From Vibrio sp. Of7-15 (lineage in GTDB: Bacteria > Pseudomonadota > Gammaproteobacteria > Enterobacterales > Vibrionaceae): a DNA stretch of 64,000 nucleotides. The stretch is taken from contig NZ_JAKRGH010000003.1 of the NCBI RefSeq assembly GCF_022347565.1, positions 288,910 to 352,909 of the forward strand, in the 5' to 3' direction. Shown one piece after another: positions 1 through 9,252 of the stretch (its first letter is position 1; every line of letters begins with the position of its first letter). The translations under genes were made by a program, and so were the position numbers. Below the pieces are notes generated by a model. That model was not told the DNA's origin, made no database searches, and worked only from the letters and a program-made list of their open reading frames with translations.

Positions 1-8
1 CAAAATGG

Positions 9-25
9 TGGGTCAAATTGTCTCA
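9..25. promoter_or_regulatory. Upstream palindromic site 1 (possible sigma-54 activator site)
   Basis: TGGGTCAAATTGTCTCA is an imperfect palindrome of the form TGRGWCA-N3-TGTCYCA. A second copy in inverted orientation lies at 71-87, 62 bp away centre to centre, about six helical turns. Both sit 110-190 bp upstream of a sigma-54-like promoter, the usual distance for enhancer-binding-protein sites. The cognate regulator is not in the window. It could instead serve a divergent gene to the left. Confidence 0.45.
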
Positions 26-70
26 GGCATTGAGTCTATCAATTGTTTATCTGTGTGTGTTGATTAGTAT

Positions 71-87
71 GAGACATTTTGTCCCAG
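71..87. promoter_or_regulatory. Upstream palindromic site 2 (possible sigma-54 activator site)
   Basis: TGAGACATTTTGTCCCA is a palindrome with arms TGAGACA and TGTCCCA that match at 6 of 7 positions. Its reverse complement matches the site at 9-25 at most positions. Its placement about 125 bp upstream of the sigma-54-like promoter fits an activator site. The regulator is unknown. Confidence 0.5.
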
Positions 88-195
88 CTCAAGTTTTTCT
101 GACAATTATATGAATAACATTCAAAAAACACGTGACATTAGTGTTTATAAACAGTGATTTATCTTTACTCATTTTATTTCGGAACCAATTGTCAC

Positions 196-212
196 TTGGC
201 ATTAATATTGCT
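196..212 (+). promoter_or_regulatory. Sigma-54 (RpoN) type promoter of the tup-mob operon
   Basis: TTGGCATTAATATTGCT matches the -24/-12 consensus YTGGCACGNNNNTTGCW. The invariant GG (198-199) and GC (210-211) have the required spacing. The predicted start lies near 223, about 29 nt before the tupA ATG. Together with two upstream palindromes this suggests activator-dependent, RpoN-driven expression. Confidence 0.6.
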
Positions 213-251
213 CTACGAGGGTAATTAACGATCCTAACAACGGACATTATA

Positions 252-1067
252 ATGAAAACAATAACAGTTGGCTTACTTACTCTTACCGCCATCAGCGCGA
301 CCAATGTTTACGCCCAAGATGAGCAACAAACCATTCGTTTAGCCACCACAACCAGTACATACCACTCTGGTTTACTGGATTACCTTCTACCTGAATTTAA
401 GAAAGACACAGGTTACGAAGTGCAGGTTTTGGCGGCGGGTACGGGTAAATCACTTCGCATGGGACAAAATGGCGATGTGGATTTAGTCATGACCCACGCC
501 CCAAAAGCAGAAGCGAATTTCGTTGAAAAAGGTTACGGTGTACTGCCTCGCAAACTCATGTATAACGATTTTGTGGTTGTAGGGCCAAAAGCAGATCCAG
601 CAAAAGTGGATGGTTCAAACGATGTGGCTGACGCTTTCTCGAAAATCGCTAAAATCAGCGCCACTTTTGTGTCTCGTGGTGATGACTCAGGCACTCACAA
701 AAAAGAGCTGAACCTGTGGTCTCAATCTAATATCGAGCCAAACTTTGGCGGCTACAAATCCGTAGGACAAGGCATGGGCCCGACGTTGAACATGGCGTCT
801 GAACTGCAAGGTTACACCATGACAGATCGCGGCACTTGGCTGGCTTACCAAAATAAAGTTAAGTTAAGCGTTTTAGTTCAAGGCGATAAACGTCTCTTTA
901 ACCCATACCAAGTGATTTTAGTAAATCCAATCCGTTATCCAGACATTAACTACCAAGGAGCAAAGGAGTTCAGCGACTGGTTAGTGAACCCTCGTGGCCA
1001 AGCTTTGATCAACAACTTTAAGCTAGCCGGGCAGCAACTGTTTACTGCGAATGCGGAAACCCACTAA
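252..1067 (+). CDS. tupA: Tungstate ABC transporter substrate-binding protein TupA
   Basis: Periplasmic protein that binds tungstate (possibly also molybdate) and delivers it to the TupBC importer. A signal peptide covers roughly residues 1-21, ending ...NVYAQ. The mature protein carries the TupA hallmarks TTTSTYHSGLL, AAGTGKSLRMGQNGDVD and MTHAP, and SRGDDSGTHKKE further on; these form the oxyanion pocket in this family. The length of 271 aa is normal. It is the first gene of a tight plus-strand run: tupB starts on the base after its stop, and cofactor genes mobA and mobB-moeA follow. A sigma-54-like promoter lies about 40 bp upstream. The TupA rather than ModA assignment rests on the TTTST and GTGK motifs. 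Confidence 0.9.
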   Translation: MKTITVGLLTLTAISATNVYAQDEQQTIRLATTTSTYHSGLLDYLLPEFKKDTGYEVQVLAAGTGKSLRMGQNGDVDLVMTHAPKAEANFVEKGYGVLPRKLMYNDFVVVGPKADPAKVDGSNDVADAFSKIAKISATFVSRGDDSGTHKKELNLWSQSNIEPNFGGYKSVGQGMGPTLNMASELQGYTMTDRGTWLAYQNKVKLSVLVQGDKRLFNPYQVILVNPIRYPDINYQGAKEFSDWLVNPRGQALINNFKLAGQQLFTANAETH

Positions 1068-1766
1068 GTGGATATTTGGCAGACAACTCAAGACGCCATT
1101 CAGCTACTCCTTAGTGGCGATACTGCTCTTTGGGGAATTGTAGGCGTCTCGTTTTCTGTCTCTATGCTGGCAATCAGTCTTGTGCTGTTGCCAGCGTTGC
1201 TGCTTGCATTTTTACTCGCCTATTGCCAATTTCCAGGGCGATGGTTATTACTCTCTATTATTCATACTCTGCAATCAGTACCTACCGTCGTCATTGGTTT
1301 ACTGCTGTATATGATGTTTTCACGTGCTGGCCCACTGGGTGATTGGCAGTTGTTGTTTACTCAAAAAGCCATGATCGCAGGCCAAGTGCTGATCTGTTTC
1401 CCTATTCTCGTTTCGATGATGCACGGCGCTTTTCAAAACAGCGATCGCCGCGCCTGGGAAACTGCCTATACTCTCGGCGCTTCAATTCCTCGTGCTTTTT
1501 GCAGCATAATGTGGGAGACCCGCTTTCCTCTTCTTGCCGCAGTGATTGCTGGCTTTTCCCGAATCATTACCGAAGTAGGATGTTCAATGATGGTGGGAGG
1601 AAATATCTTTAATGCCACTCGCAATATTCCTACCGCCATTGCCATGGAAAGCCAAAAAGGTGCGTTTGCTCAAGGTGTGGCTCTGGGCATGGTTTTACTC
1701 TTACTCGCCCTTTCACTGAACTTTTGCCTGTCGGTTGCTCGGGGTAAAGGCCATTTACGTACATAA
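1068..1766 (+). CDS. tupB: Tungstate ABC transporter permease TupB
   Basis: Inner-membrane permease of the tungstate importer, 232 aa. Hydrophobic segments near residues 20-50, 60-85, 95-120, 150-175 and 200-225 fit the five-helix binding-protein-dependent permease fold. The cytoplasmic loop that docks on the ATPase is seen as ETAYTLGAS near residue 133, followed by RIITEVGCSMMVGGN, typical of TupB. The start is a GTG directly abutting the tupA TAA stop, so translation is probably coupled. It works with tupA and the ATPase gene that begins about 11 bp downstream. The family match is clear. Confidence 0.88.
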   Translation: MDIWQTTQDAIQLLLSGDTALWGIVGVSFSVSMLAISLVLLPALLLAFLLAYCQFPGRWLLLSIIHTLQSVPTVVIGLLLYMMFSRAGPLGDWQLLFTQKAMIAGQVLICFPILVSMMHGAFQNSDRRAWETAYTLGASIPRAFCSIMWETRFPLLAAVIAGFSRIITEVGCSMMVGGNIFNATRNIPTAIAMESQKGAFAQGVALGMVLLLLALSLNFCLSVARGKGHLRT

Positions 1767-1777
1767 CGGTGACTCTT

Positions 1778-2488
1778 ATGACCATTCAATTGCAAGTAAC
1801 GAATTTATCTATGCGATTCAAGGATCGAGTGCTGTTCCATATCCCACATTTAAGCTTAGGGCCAAGCGAATCTGTGTACCTAAAGGGCACCAATGGCATA
1901 GGTAAAACCACGTTATTAAAGATTTTATCAGGCTTACAAGCACCAACGACAGGCGAACTGAATATTGGGAAAAAAAACTGGTTTAAACGACTGCTTGGCT
2001 TATCTGGCAATAAAAATGTCATTTATTTACATCAAAGCCCCTATTTATTTGACGGAACCGTGTATGACAACGTCAACTATGGCTTAAAATACCAATCTCT
2101 AACTGCGAGAGAAAGACGCGCAAACATTATTAACGCATTACGCTTAGTGGGGCTGGAAACCCTTGCCGATGAACATATCTCAGTGTTGTCTGGCGGAGAA
2201 AAACAACGTGTCGCAATGGCAAGAGCTTGGGTACTCAAGCCCAGTATTTTATTGATGGATGAGCCAAGTGCTAGCCTAGATCAAGAGTCCATCGAGCTTT
2301 TAGTCGTGCTCGCGAAAGACTTATTAAAGCGAGGCTCAAGCCTTGTGATCACCAGCCATCAACGTAATGCCTTAACAGATTTATGCCGTCGCCAATGGGT
2401 TTTATCAGACAGAAAACTGATTGATTCAACCCCACTGCAACTTGTCGATGAGGAACAACAACATTATGCCTACGCCACAGCAAACTAG
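1778..2488 (+). CDS. tupC: Tungstate ABC transporter ATP-binding protein TupC
   Basis: ATPase subunit of the tungstate importer. Walker A is GTNGIGKTT near residue 38, the ABC signature is [14 protein letters not shown], Walker B is [12 protein letters not shown] and the switch histidine is in ITSHQ. The ATG at 1778 is preferred because GGTGA sits 5 bases upstream; an in-frame GTG at 1769 is an alternative. The 3-prime end overlaps the mobA start at 2466 by 23 bp, so transport and cofactor synthesis are transcriptionally and probably translationally linked. The protein is about 236 aa, normal for a single-domain ABC ATPase. Confidence 0.87.
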   Translation: MTIQLQVTNLSMRFKDRVLFHIPHLSLGPSESVYLKGTNGIGKTTLLKILSGLQAPTTGELNIGKKNWFKRLLGLSGNKNVIYLHQSPYLFDGTVYDNVNYGLKYQSLTARERRANIINALRLVGLETLADEHISVLSGGEKQRVAMARAWVLKPSILLMDEPSASLDQESIELLVVLAKDLLKRGSSLVITSHQRNALTDLCRRQWVLSDRKLIDSTPLQLVDEEQQHYAYATAN

Positions 2489-3050
2489 CTGGGTTATCTT
2501 AGCTGGTGGCCAAGCAACCCGCATGGGTGGAAACGATAAAGGCTTGGTAACACTTGCCGGTCGACCAATGATTGAACACGTGATTGAACGCTTATCCCCC
2601 CAAACGGATGCCATTTCAATCAATGCCAACCGTAACCACGATGCCTATGCCAAATACGGTTCTGTTTTTCAAGATGAGCTGGCCGACTTCCCTGGCCCAC
2701 TCGGAGGCATGCACGCAGGACTAAAACAAGCCAATACCGACTGGGTAGGCTTTGTACCCTGTGACTGTCCACAGATCCCTTTAGATTTGGTTGAACGTAT
2801 GTGCGCTGCCTGTGATGACAACACCGACATCGCAGTTGCCCATGACGGAAAATACCTTCAACCAGTGATTACTTTGATCCACAAACGCATTTTACCCAAG
2901 CTTAATGACTTTCTTGCCAATGGCGACAGAAAAATAATTTTGCTTTATGACTTCTGCAACACCATCAACGTTGATTTTAGTGACCAACCGGACGCATTCA
3001 TTAATTTAAATGCCCCACATGAATTAGAAAAGTTTGGAACCCTTGTATGA
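2466..3050 (+). CDS. mobA: Molybdenum cofactor guanylyltransferase MobA
   Basis: Cytosolic enzyme that transfers GMP from GTP to molybdopterin to form the guanine dinucleotide cofactor used by DMSO-reductase-type enzymes. The nucleotide-binding motif [16 protein letters not shown] is at the N terminus, with DFPGPLGGM and PCDCPQIP following, as in E. coli MobA. From the chosen ATG at 2466 the protein is 194 aa, the same length as the E. coli protein; upstream in-frame starts would only add residues encoded inside tupC. The stop overlaps the next start in an ATGA arrangement at 3047. Its place after tupABC suggests the operon matches metal supply with cofactor maturation. Confidence 0.92.
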   Translation: MPTPQQTSWVILAGGQATRMGGNDKGLVTLAGRPMIEHVIERLSPQTDAISINANRNHDAYAKYGSVFQDELADFPGPLGGMHAGLKQANTDWVGFVPCDCPQIPLDLVERMCAACDDNTDIAVAHDGKYLQPVITLIHKRILPKLNDFLANGDRKIILLYDFCNTINVDFSDQPDAFINLNAPHELEKFGTLV

Positions 3051-4831
3051 GCCAGCCCCACTCTCAATTACCTCTCTTAGGCTTTGCTGCGTATAGCGGC
3101 ACGGGAAAAACCACATTACTGGAAGCAATGCTGCCAAAGCTGACTGAACGCGGACTGCGTGTTGGCGTGATCAAGCATGCTCATCATAACTTCGATATCG
3201 ACCAAGAAGGCAAAGACAGTTACCGTCTACGCAAGGCGGGCGCCTCTCAAATGCTGATTTCATCCCGCTACCGTAATGCCTTGGTCACGGAAACCCCAAA
3301 CGAAGAAGCCACCTTTCAACAGCTATTAGGGAAGCTAGATCAAAGCCAACTGGATTTAATTTTAATTGAAGGCTTTAAAAAGCTCTCTTTCCCAAAAGTT
3401 GAGCTGCACCGAGAAGAAGTTGGCAAACCTTGGCTTCACCCTGAAGATAAGAACATTATTGCTATTGCCGCGAACATTTCAGCCGACTCTGCATTACCTC
3501 AATTAGACATTAATGATTTAAACGCCATTACCGATTTTGTTGTGGGCTACTCAAAACAACAAAATCAAGGCAGTGCTGCTGCCTCTTGCGACATTTTGTC
3601 CCCTGCTTTTTTATCGGTAGCCCAAGGCCGACAACAAATTTTGGACAGTATTCATACTGCACCAGCCACAAACCATACACCTTTACTTCAAGCCGCCAAT
3701 AAAATTTGTGCTGAGGATGTTCTTTCTCCGATTCATGTTCCTCAGCAAACCAACTCAGCCATGGATGGATTTGCGATTCGCAGTGATGATCTAGAACATA
3801 CTCACTACCATGTGGTGGCAGAAGTCATGGCGGGTTACAGTTACGATAAGCCACTGGAAAAAGGCCAAGCGGTTAAAGTTATGACGGGGGCACCTGTTCC
3901 TTCCAACGCCGACACCGTCATCATGAGAGAACAAGCTCAAACAAGTGAGCACGGCTCAGAAACTTATGTGTGTTTTGATACCTCAAAAGGTGCAATCAAA
4001 GCAGGCCAAAATGTTCGCTTAGCTGGTGAAGATCTCAAAAAAGGTCAGATAACCGTCTCCGCAGGCACTCGAATTACTGCGCCTGAACTGGGAATGTTGG
4101 CGTCATTAGGGGTAAATACACTGCCTGTTTATCGTTCATTAAAAGTGGCTATTTTTTCGACTGGTGATGAAGTTCAAGAACCCGGAGAAGATTTAAAAAC
4201 AAACTGTATCTACGATTCTAATCGCTACTCTTTACACGCATTATTAACTAAACTTGGCTGCGAAGTCATTGACTTAGGCATTATTGAAGACAACCAAGAA
4301 TCCCTCGAAAACACCTTACTCAGCTCAGCCGAACAAGCCGACTTAATCTTATCATCAGGTGGAGTTTCAGTAGGTGATGCAGACTACATTAAACACGCCC
4401 TAAATCGTTTAGGGAACATTAACTTCTGGCGAATTAACATGCGTCCGGGTCGCCCTCTGGCGTTTGGGCATATTAATGATACCCCTTTCTTCGGGCTGCC
4501 TGGTAACCCTGTCGCTGTCATGGTGTCGTTCTTACAGTTTGTTGAACCTACTATTCACAAACTACAAGGGGATACGAACTGGCAACCAGAACAATTAACT
4601 GCCATTGCTACTGAATTTTTACGCTCACGCTTAGGCCGTACTGAATACAGCCGAGGGTTTTATTCAATCAATGCAAACGGACAACTGGAAGTAAAAACGA
4701 CAGGGAAACAAGGTTCAGGCATTTTGCGATCTATGAGTGAAGCTAATTGTTTAATTGAAATTTACCCAGAACAAGAAAGCATTGAAGTAGGTGGTAAAGT
4801 AAACATCATTCCACTGAGTTCGCGTCTATAG
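3047..4831 (+). CDS. MobB-MoeA fusion (MGD adaptor / molybdopterin molybdotransferase)
   Basis: Two-domain protein of 594 aa. Residues 1 to about 170 are MobB, a GTP-binding adaptor for MobA, with P-loop [15 protein letters not shown] and [11 protein letters not shown]. Residues from about 185 are MoeA, which inserts metal into adenylylated molybdopterin: [58 protein letters not shown] and [13 protein letters not shown] are all present, followed by the C-terminal beta domain. No frameshift separates the parts, so this is a genuine fusion, an arrangement recalled from other Vibrionaceae. It overlaps the mobA stop by 4 bp and is the last gene of the operon. Confidence 0.93.
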   Translation: MSQPHSQLPLLGFAAYSGTGKTTLLEAMLPKLTERGLRVGVIKHAHHNFDIDQEGKDSYRLRKAGASQMLISSRYRNALVTETPNEEATFQQLLGKLDQSQLDLILIEGFKKLSFPKVELHREEVGKPWLHPEDKNIIAIAANISADSALPQLDINDLNAITDFVVGYSKQQNQGSAAASCDILSPAFLSVAQGRQQILDSIHTAPATNHTPLLQAANKICAEDVLSPIHVPQQTNSAMDGFAIRSDDLEHTHYHVVAEVMAGYSYDKPLEKGQAVKVMTGAPVPSNADTVIMREQAQTSEHGSETYVCFDTSKGAIKAGQNVRLAGEDLKKGQITVSAGTRITAPELGMLASLGVNTLPVYRSLKVAIFSTGDEVQEPGEDLKTNCIYDSNRYSLHALLTKLGCEVIDLGIIEDNQESLENTLLSSAEQADLILSSGGVSVGDADYIKHALNRLGNINFWRINMRPGRPLAFGHINDTPFFGLPGNPVAVMVSFLQFVEPTIHKLQGDTNWQPEQLTAIATEFLRSRLGRTEYSRGFYSINANGQLEVKTTGKQGSGILRSMSEANCLIEIYPEQESIEVGGKVNIIPLSSRL

Positions 4832-4866
4832 TTAATCATACTAATTAAGAGCTCTTTAAAACAAAA

Positions 4867-4890
4867 CAGCAGCTATTATCAAAGCTGCTG
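4867..4890. terminator. Hairpin between convergent mobB-moeA and DUF342 genes
   Basis: CAGCAGCT, an 8-base loop, then AGCTGCTG, with AAAA before and CTTTT after. It lies in the 74-bp gap between two convergent genes, so it probably acts in both directions. Confidence 0.7.
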
Positions 4891-4905
4891 CTTTTGTGGT
4901 ACCAA

Positions 4906-6534
4906 TCAGTTCAGTAATGGGTCAATGTTAATATCATGGCCATCGAACATGATTCTGCTTGGGCTATGCTCTCTTTTTGTCATGATCCTAGTATCAGCAA
5001 AAGACACATTCACCATAGGGTACACTCTGTTTTTTACCGTGATGACTTTTTTACCCAATAGCTCTTTAAGCTTATTTTGTTGCTCTTCCAATTTCTTTTG
5101 AGCAATGGATAATGGATCTGAAATGGTGCCCGCCTCTTCATACGATTCCACATCCACAAAGTTAGTATCATCACTCATCACATCTTGCATTTGCTCATAA
5201 TAAGTACGCTGATACGACACCAATGCTTTTTTGTGTTCGCTGTAATCACTAAAGGCTTTGATGCTGGTTGGGATACACGCCACAGCACCAAGATCGACTA
5301 AGGTAATTGCCCCTTTCACCTCAATGTTGCCGCCACACAAGGTGCCACTTTTTTCAAATTCATCAACCACACTTAAATCACCACCACAGTAAATATTACA
5401 ATTGATGGCATGCAAAGACAGCGCAATGTCTCCACCCGACTTCAAATCTACATACTGGGAGAAACGCGATTTTATCGATCCTTTAGCTTTAACATAGCAC
5501 GTCATTTCTTCATCATGATCAACAACATGGCCGATAATACCCTGCCTTGATATGACATCTCCCCCAGCTTGAACATGAGCAGATTCAATAAAGCCACACA
5601 CCAAAATAGAACCTGTTGCTTCTACTTTCATACCGTAGGTCACATCTCCAAACACGACTACACTGCCAATGTAATTAATGTGCCCAGAGCCAATATCCAC
5701 TTTGTCTAAAAATAACACTTCATCCACTTCTGCACTGTCATTTTTAATAAATGGGGTGCCATTAATAGCAGCGACCAAAAGGTTTGGATCAGTCGGGCTA
5801 AATATGGTGCCTTTGCCTGCTTTCAGCGTGAACTTTTTCCCATCTTCTGCCTCTAACTCTGTGCCCGTAATAGTAAAGCCGGGTATTCCTTTTGTTTCAG
5901 GAATACGCTTCATTACAGGGTCACCTTTTGCAACCGTGATCGTATCCCCTAAATCCCGCATATCAACCTTATCTCCCGCTCCTTCTTCTAGTTGAGGGCA
6001 TAAGATTCGCTCATGAATTTTATCCACTAAAGGCACCAATTGGGCATCTGTGCCATCAATTGGTAGGCGACCTTGGGCAATTTCCACTGAAAAAGATTCT
6101 CCAGGCAACAAGGTTTTACTCCAAGGTAAAAGCTCTTGTAAAGTCGATTTCTGAATACCTTTGCAGATTTGATTGGTAGAAAGAAGTGCTAAGATCATTT
6201 TACCATTGATCCCTTGACCACCGTATGCGCCCGTCACCGTCATGGTGGCAGACATTTCATCATCACGAATGTCTATTTCAATCGTAGCATTTAGCTGCTC
6301 AGCAATAACCACATACACATCCATAGAGAATGGTACATTATAACTGGCCGACTCATTGATCGATGTTAAAAACAACTCAGCATCTTCTTCATTTATTAAA
6401 TATTCTCCGGCTCCCATTGAATTAAGGGTTTGAATTAAATCAATGTATGAATAAGTTTGTTCGATAATGGCTCCCGCTTTTACCTGCGCGACCACTCTTT
6501 TTTTATCCGCGGACAACTGTATGAATTCATGCAC
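4906..6534 (-). CDS. DUF342 (FapA-like) family protein
   Basis: Protein of 542 aa matching the DUF342/FapA family, cytoplasmic proteins rich in glycine and beta strand whose function is mostly inferred. The middle part shows GDTITVAKGDPVMKR, RIPETKGIPGFTITG and the repeated GSVVVFGDVTYG, GSILVCGFIESAHVQAGGDV type strands of a beta-helix; residues about 455-505 look coiled-coil. The start is a GTG at 6534 with a strong GGAGG seven bases upstream. It stands alone, convergent with the tup-mob operon. No regulatory role can be read from the context. Confidence 0.75.
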   Translation of the reverse strand: MHEFIQLSADKKRVVAQVKAGAIIEQTYSYIDLIQTLNSMGAGEYLINEEDAELFLTSINESASYNVPFSMDVYVVIAEQLNATIEIDIRDDEMSATMTVTGAYGGQGINGKMILALLSTNQICKGIQKSTLQELLPWSKTLLPGESFSVEIAQGRLPIDGTDAQLVPLVDKIHERILCPQLEEGAGDKVDMRDLGDTITVAKGDPVMKRIPETKGIPGFTITGTELEAEDGKKFTLKAGKGTIFSPTDPNLLVAAINGTPFIKNDSAEVDEVLFLDKVDIGSGHINYIGSVVVFGDVTYGMKVEATGSILVCGFIESAHVQAGGDVISRQGIIGHVVDHDEEMTCYVKAKGSIKSRFSQYVDLKSGGDIALSLHAINCNIYCGGDLSVVDEFEKSGTLCGGNIEVKGAITLVDLGAVACIPTSIKAFSDYSEHKKALVSYQRTYYEQMQDVMSDDTNFVDVESYEEAGTISDPLSIAQKKLEEQQNKLKELLGKKVITVKNRVYPMVNVSFADTRIMTKREHSPSRIMFDGHDINIDPLLN

Positions 6535-7052
6535 AACATAACCTCCCTAATCCAACAGTATTTCTAATAGTTATATTCACTGCTTTGCACTACTTCTTAT
6601 ATGGAAAATTGTAGAAGTATATTAAAGGTTATGCATAGGATTTTATGAAATTAAGCGCATTATCTTTGTGGATATATGGAAGGCAATATTTTGAGTAGGT
6701 GTGACCGATAAGAAAGCAATTACCTCAATAAGAAGTAGTGCATTGAATTTAGAATAAATTTTATATATTTGATAAAACTAAACTATACGTAAGTGGTATA
6801 AAGTCACCCACTGATTGATGAACGAAGCACTGTTCGAGTTCTTATCTTTTTTCATTAATTCAACCCAATAGATTGGCACTATATACACCAATACATGACC
6901 TAGTATTTAACTGTTCCCGCTTCTATATAAAGAAATTATTATTGCCAGTATATATTCCACCTCCCCGTTAATTCACCTTGGTTATATATCTTCAATATAG
7001 TGATATTTTATTATAGGAAACTCACCCAATTACATACTGTTCTTTAGCAGAA
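6535..7052. other. 518-bp AT-rich gap with a 15-bp inverted repeat
   Basis: No convincing reading frame. TGCACTACTTCTTAT at 6586-6600 recurs as its exact inverse complement at 6728-6742, so the pair bounds a 157-bp segment. No obvious target duplication flanks it. The rest, 6743-7052, shows nothing recognisable. Confidence 0.5.
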
Positions 7053-7472
7053 CTAAGACAACGTTTGCTTTAATGCCGTTAACAGCGCTTGATAAATTGG
7101 ATCGCAAAACTCAACTACCTCAGTTGGATTTGAAGTATCAAATGTTGAACTCCACTCTACTAAAGTCCCATTACCCTTCGCTGTTAATTTAACCATACCA
7201 ATATAATTACTGACCACTTCTTTAGATACTGGACCCGGTCCATCATCAATAGAATAAGAAAATGTAAAGTTGTCTGAGTCCACTTCCGTCAGTGTTTCAT
7301 GAAAAACATCATTTAATATGCGTTTTGCGCCAACTTCATAACCCGAATGCGTCCCAATAGCGTCAACTGAAGTAATAACTTCAGGGGCCCAAGACATATC
7401 ATGGAAATTGGAAATAGTCGCCCACACCTTTTCAGGTGACACGTTGATCATTATGGTATTTTGACAACCCAT
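7053..7472 (-). CDS. SRPBCC family (polyketide cyclase / START-like) protein
   Basis: About 139 aa with the SRPBCC (Bet v1-like) layout: an N-terminal strand MINVSPEKVWATISNFHDMSWAP, a central GAKRILNDVFHETLTEVD, and a C-terminal amphipathic helix. Members bind hydrophobic ligands; the ligand here cannot be told. The ATG at 7472 is chosen because AGGA lies 8 bases upstream, whereas the longer frame adds 14 residues without a ribosome site. It sits downstream of a VOC gene on the same strand about 100 bp apart, so co-transcription is possible. Confidence 0.75.
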   Translation of the reverse strand: MGCQNTIMINVSPEKVWATISNFHDMSWAPEVITSVDAIGTHSGYEVGAKRILNDVFHETLTEVDSDNFTFSYSIDDGPGPVSKEVVSNYIGMVKLTAKGNGTLVEWSSTFDTSNPTEVVEFCDPIYQALLTALKQTLS

Positions 7473-7569
7473 GCTATTGTTCCTCATGTCATTACTATTG
7501 ATATAACATAACATCGCGAGTGAGATTTAAAATGACGAGTAAAATAATATAAAAACTCGACTAACAATA

Positions 7570-7950
7570 TTATTTCATTGAATGAAGGCCTATCATATTC
7601 CCTTCCGAATCACTGATCATGCTGATAAAACCATAGTCACCAATCGCCATTTTGGGCACTTGAACTTCACCACCACTACTTACTACTCGAGACTCCTCTA
7701 TCAAACAATCTTCACACGAAAAATAGACAAGAGTACTATTGCCACCTGCTTTCACGTGGCTCATGTGAGCTAAAGCACCATTTGCCCCGTAGCGTTCCAT
7801 ATCATGAGGAAAAGTCCACATTTCAATGTCTATTTTCGCAGGACTTTCTAGCTTTTCTAACTTTACGTCAAAAACAGATTCATAAAACTTTTTAGCTCTC
7901 GCCATATCATCAACATAAATTTCAAACCATCCAACTGGATTTAACTGCAT
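7570..7950 (-). CDS. VOC family (glyoxalase/bleomycin-resistance fold) protein
   Basis: 126-aa cytoplasmic protein of the vicinal oxygen chelate superfamily. It begins NPVGWFEIYVDDMARAKKFYESVF, the classic first beta-alpha-beta of these proteins, and ends DSEGNMIGLHS, the usual last metal-site strand. Members are glyoxalases, dioxygenases or binding proteins, and substrate cannot be inferred. The spacing of about 100 bp to the SRPBCC gene downstream suggests a two-gene unit. Confidence 0.8.
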   Translation of the reverse strand: MQLNPVGWFEIYVDDMARAKKFYESVFDVKLEKLESPAKIDIEMWTFPHDMERYGANGALAHMSHVKAGGNSTLVYFSCEDCLIEESRVVSSGGEVQVPKMAIGDYGFISMISDSEGNMIGLHSMK

Positions 7951-8103
7951 AGTTTTACCCTTAGCTATTTAACATGCTCTATTAGCATAGCTTAGGGTTT
8001 ACTAGGCAGTTTCTAAAGAATGATTTTATGACTCAAAAGAAAAGTAACTGTATGATAAGAAGTGAATTAAAAATACTTTCCAAACGTTCAAGTAGTGACA
8101 AAG

Positions 8104-8140
8104 AAAAATAAAAAAACCCAGAAGTGCACTGTCTTCTGGG
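8104..8140 (-). terminator. Rho-independent terminator of nagK
   Basis: On the minus strand, CCCAGAAG, an 8-base loop and CTTCTGGG are followed by a long run of T. It lies 19 bp past the nagK stop. Confidence 0.85.
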
Positions 8141-8158
8141 CTTAAGAAATACGTTTGG

Positions 8159-9067
8159 TTACTTAATGTTTAAGAATGCCGCACCACGAACACCACCTGA
8201 ATCGCCGTGTTTTGCTTTTACAATTTTAGGCGCTTTTGCAACCGACAATAAGTGCTTTGGAATACGCTTAGGCAACTCTTCATAAATCAAATCATAGTTT
8301 GATAAACCACCACCCAGTACCACAACATGCGGGTCAAATGCCGTAAATAAGTTAGCGAAGCAGATAGCCAGCAGCTCCATAAAGCGTTCTACATGCTCAA
8401 CCGCTTTTTCTTCACCTTCCGCTTGACGTTTAATCAGCTCAATCGCTTTAACCTTTTCACCGTAGTAGTGCTCATATAACTGTTCAAAACCACGACCAGA
8501 TAAGTAATTATCAATACAACCTTTTTTGTCACAACCACAACCAAACAAAGGTGCTTTTTCACCAAGGTGGAACCAAGCGTCAATCGGCATGCGTGTATGG
8601 CCTAACTCACCAGCAACATGGTTACGACCCGAGAAAACTTGGCCTTCATATACCAAACCGCCACCAAAGCCCGTGCCCAAAATTAACCCCATAACGGAGG
8701 CTTCTTCTTTCAGCTCATCATCCCACGCTTCCGATAAAGCAAAACAGTTTGCATCGTTATCAATGCGAACTTCACGACCAATTTTAGCCTCTAAATCTTT
8801 ACGTAAAAATTGGCCTTTCGCAGCAGGAACATTAGTGGTTAAAACAGCGCCAGTATCTGCGTCTTCCATACCTGGAATACCAAGGCCAATTTTGCCTTCC
8901 ACACCCAGTTCTGAGTCATATTTCGAGACTAATCCGGCTAAAGTTTCAACCAATAGATCATAATCGGTGCCCGGTGTAGGAACTCGTTCAGTTGCAACAC
9001 GCTCTAACTTCTCATTAAACGCGCCAAACTCAATCTTAGTGCCACCTACATCAAAACCGTAATACAT
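8159..9067 (-). CDS. nagK: N-acetylglucosamine kinase NagK (ROK family)
   Basis: Cytosolic ATP-dependent kinase that phosphorylates GlcNAc, here probably from chitin breakdown or murein recycling. 302 aa against 303 in E. coli NagK. Seen: N-terminal phosphate loop [16 protein letters not shown], the [17 protein letters not shown] catalytic segment, [25 protein letters not shown], the ROK zinc site CGCDKKGC and [16 protein letters not shown], all as in NagK rather than fructokinases. It is a lone gene with its own terminator; a NagC-type operator was not recognised upstream. Confidence 0.92.
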   Translation of the reverse strand: MYYGFDVGGTKIEFGAFNEKLERVATERVPTPGTDYDLLVETLAGLVSKYDSELGVEGKIGLGIPGMEDADTGAVLTTNVPAAKGQFLRKDLEAKIGREVRIDNDANCFALSEAWDDELKEEASVMGLILGTGFGGGLVYEGQVFSGRNHVAGELGHTRMPIDAWFHLGEKAPLFGCGCDKKGCIDNYLSGRGFEQLYEHYYGEKVKAIELIKRQAEGEEKAVEHVERFMELLAICFANLFTAFDPHVVVLGGGLSNYDLIYEELPKRIPKHLLSVAKAPKIVKAKHGDSGGVRGAAFLNIK

Positions 9068-9252
9068 GAATTCTCTCCCTAAAATAACAAACTACATCCT
9101 TAACGACTCAAAGCTAAGCTGTTTGATGTAAAAATGAAAAAATTTTATAACGATTATCCATATACCACCCTCATCAGACTGTGACCTAATACCAATTTAG
9201 CCCGACAAAGTGCGTGTTCAATCTCAAATGATGAAAGATTAAACAGCTTTAT

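Noticed and set aside
1343..1612. Alternative 89-aa frame inside tupB
   Set aside because: It is in another frame of a clear permease gene and has no ribosome site or family features.
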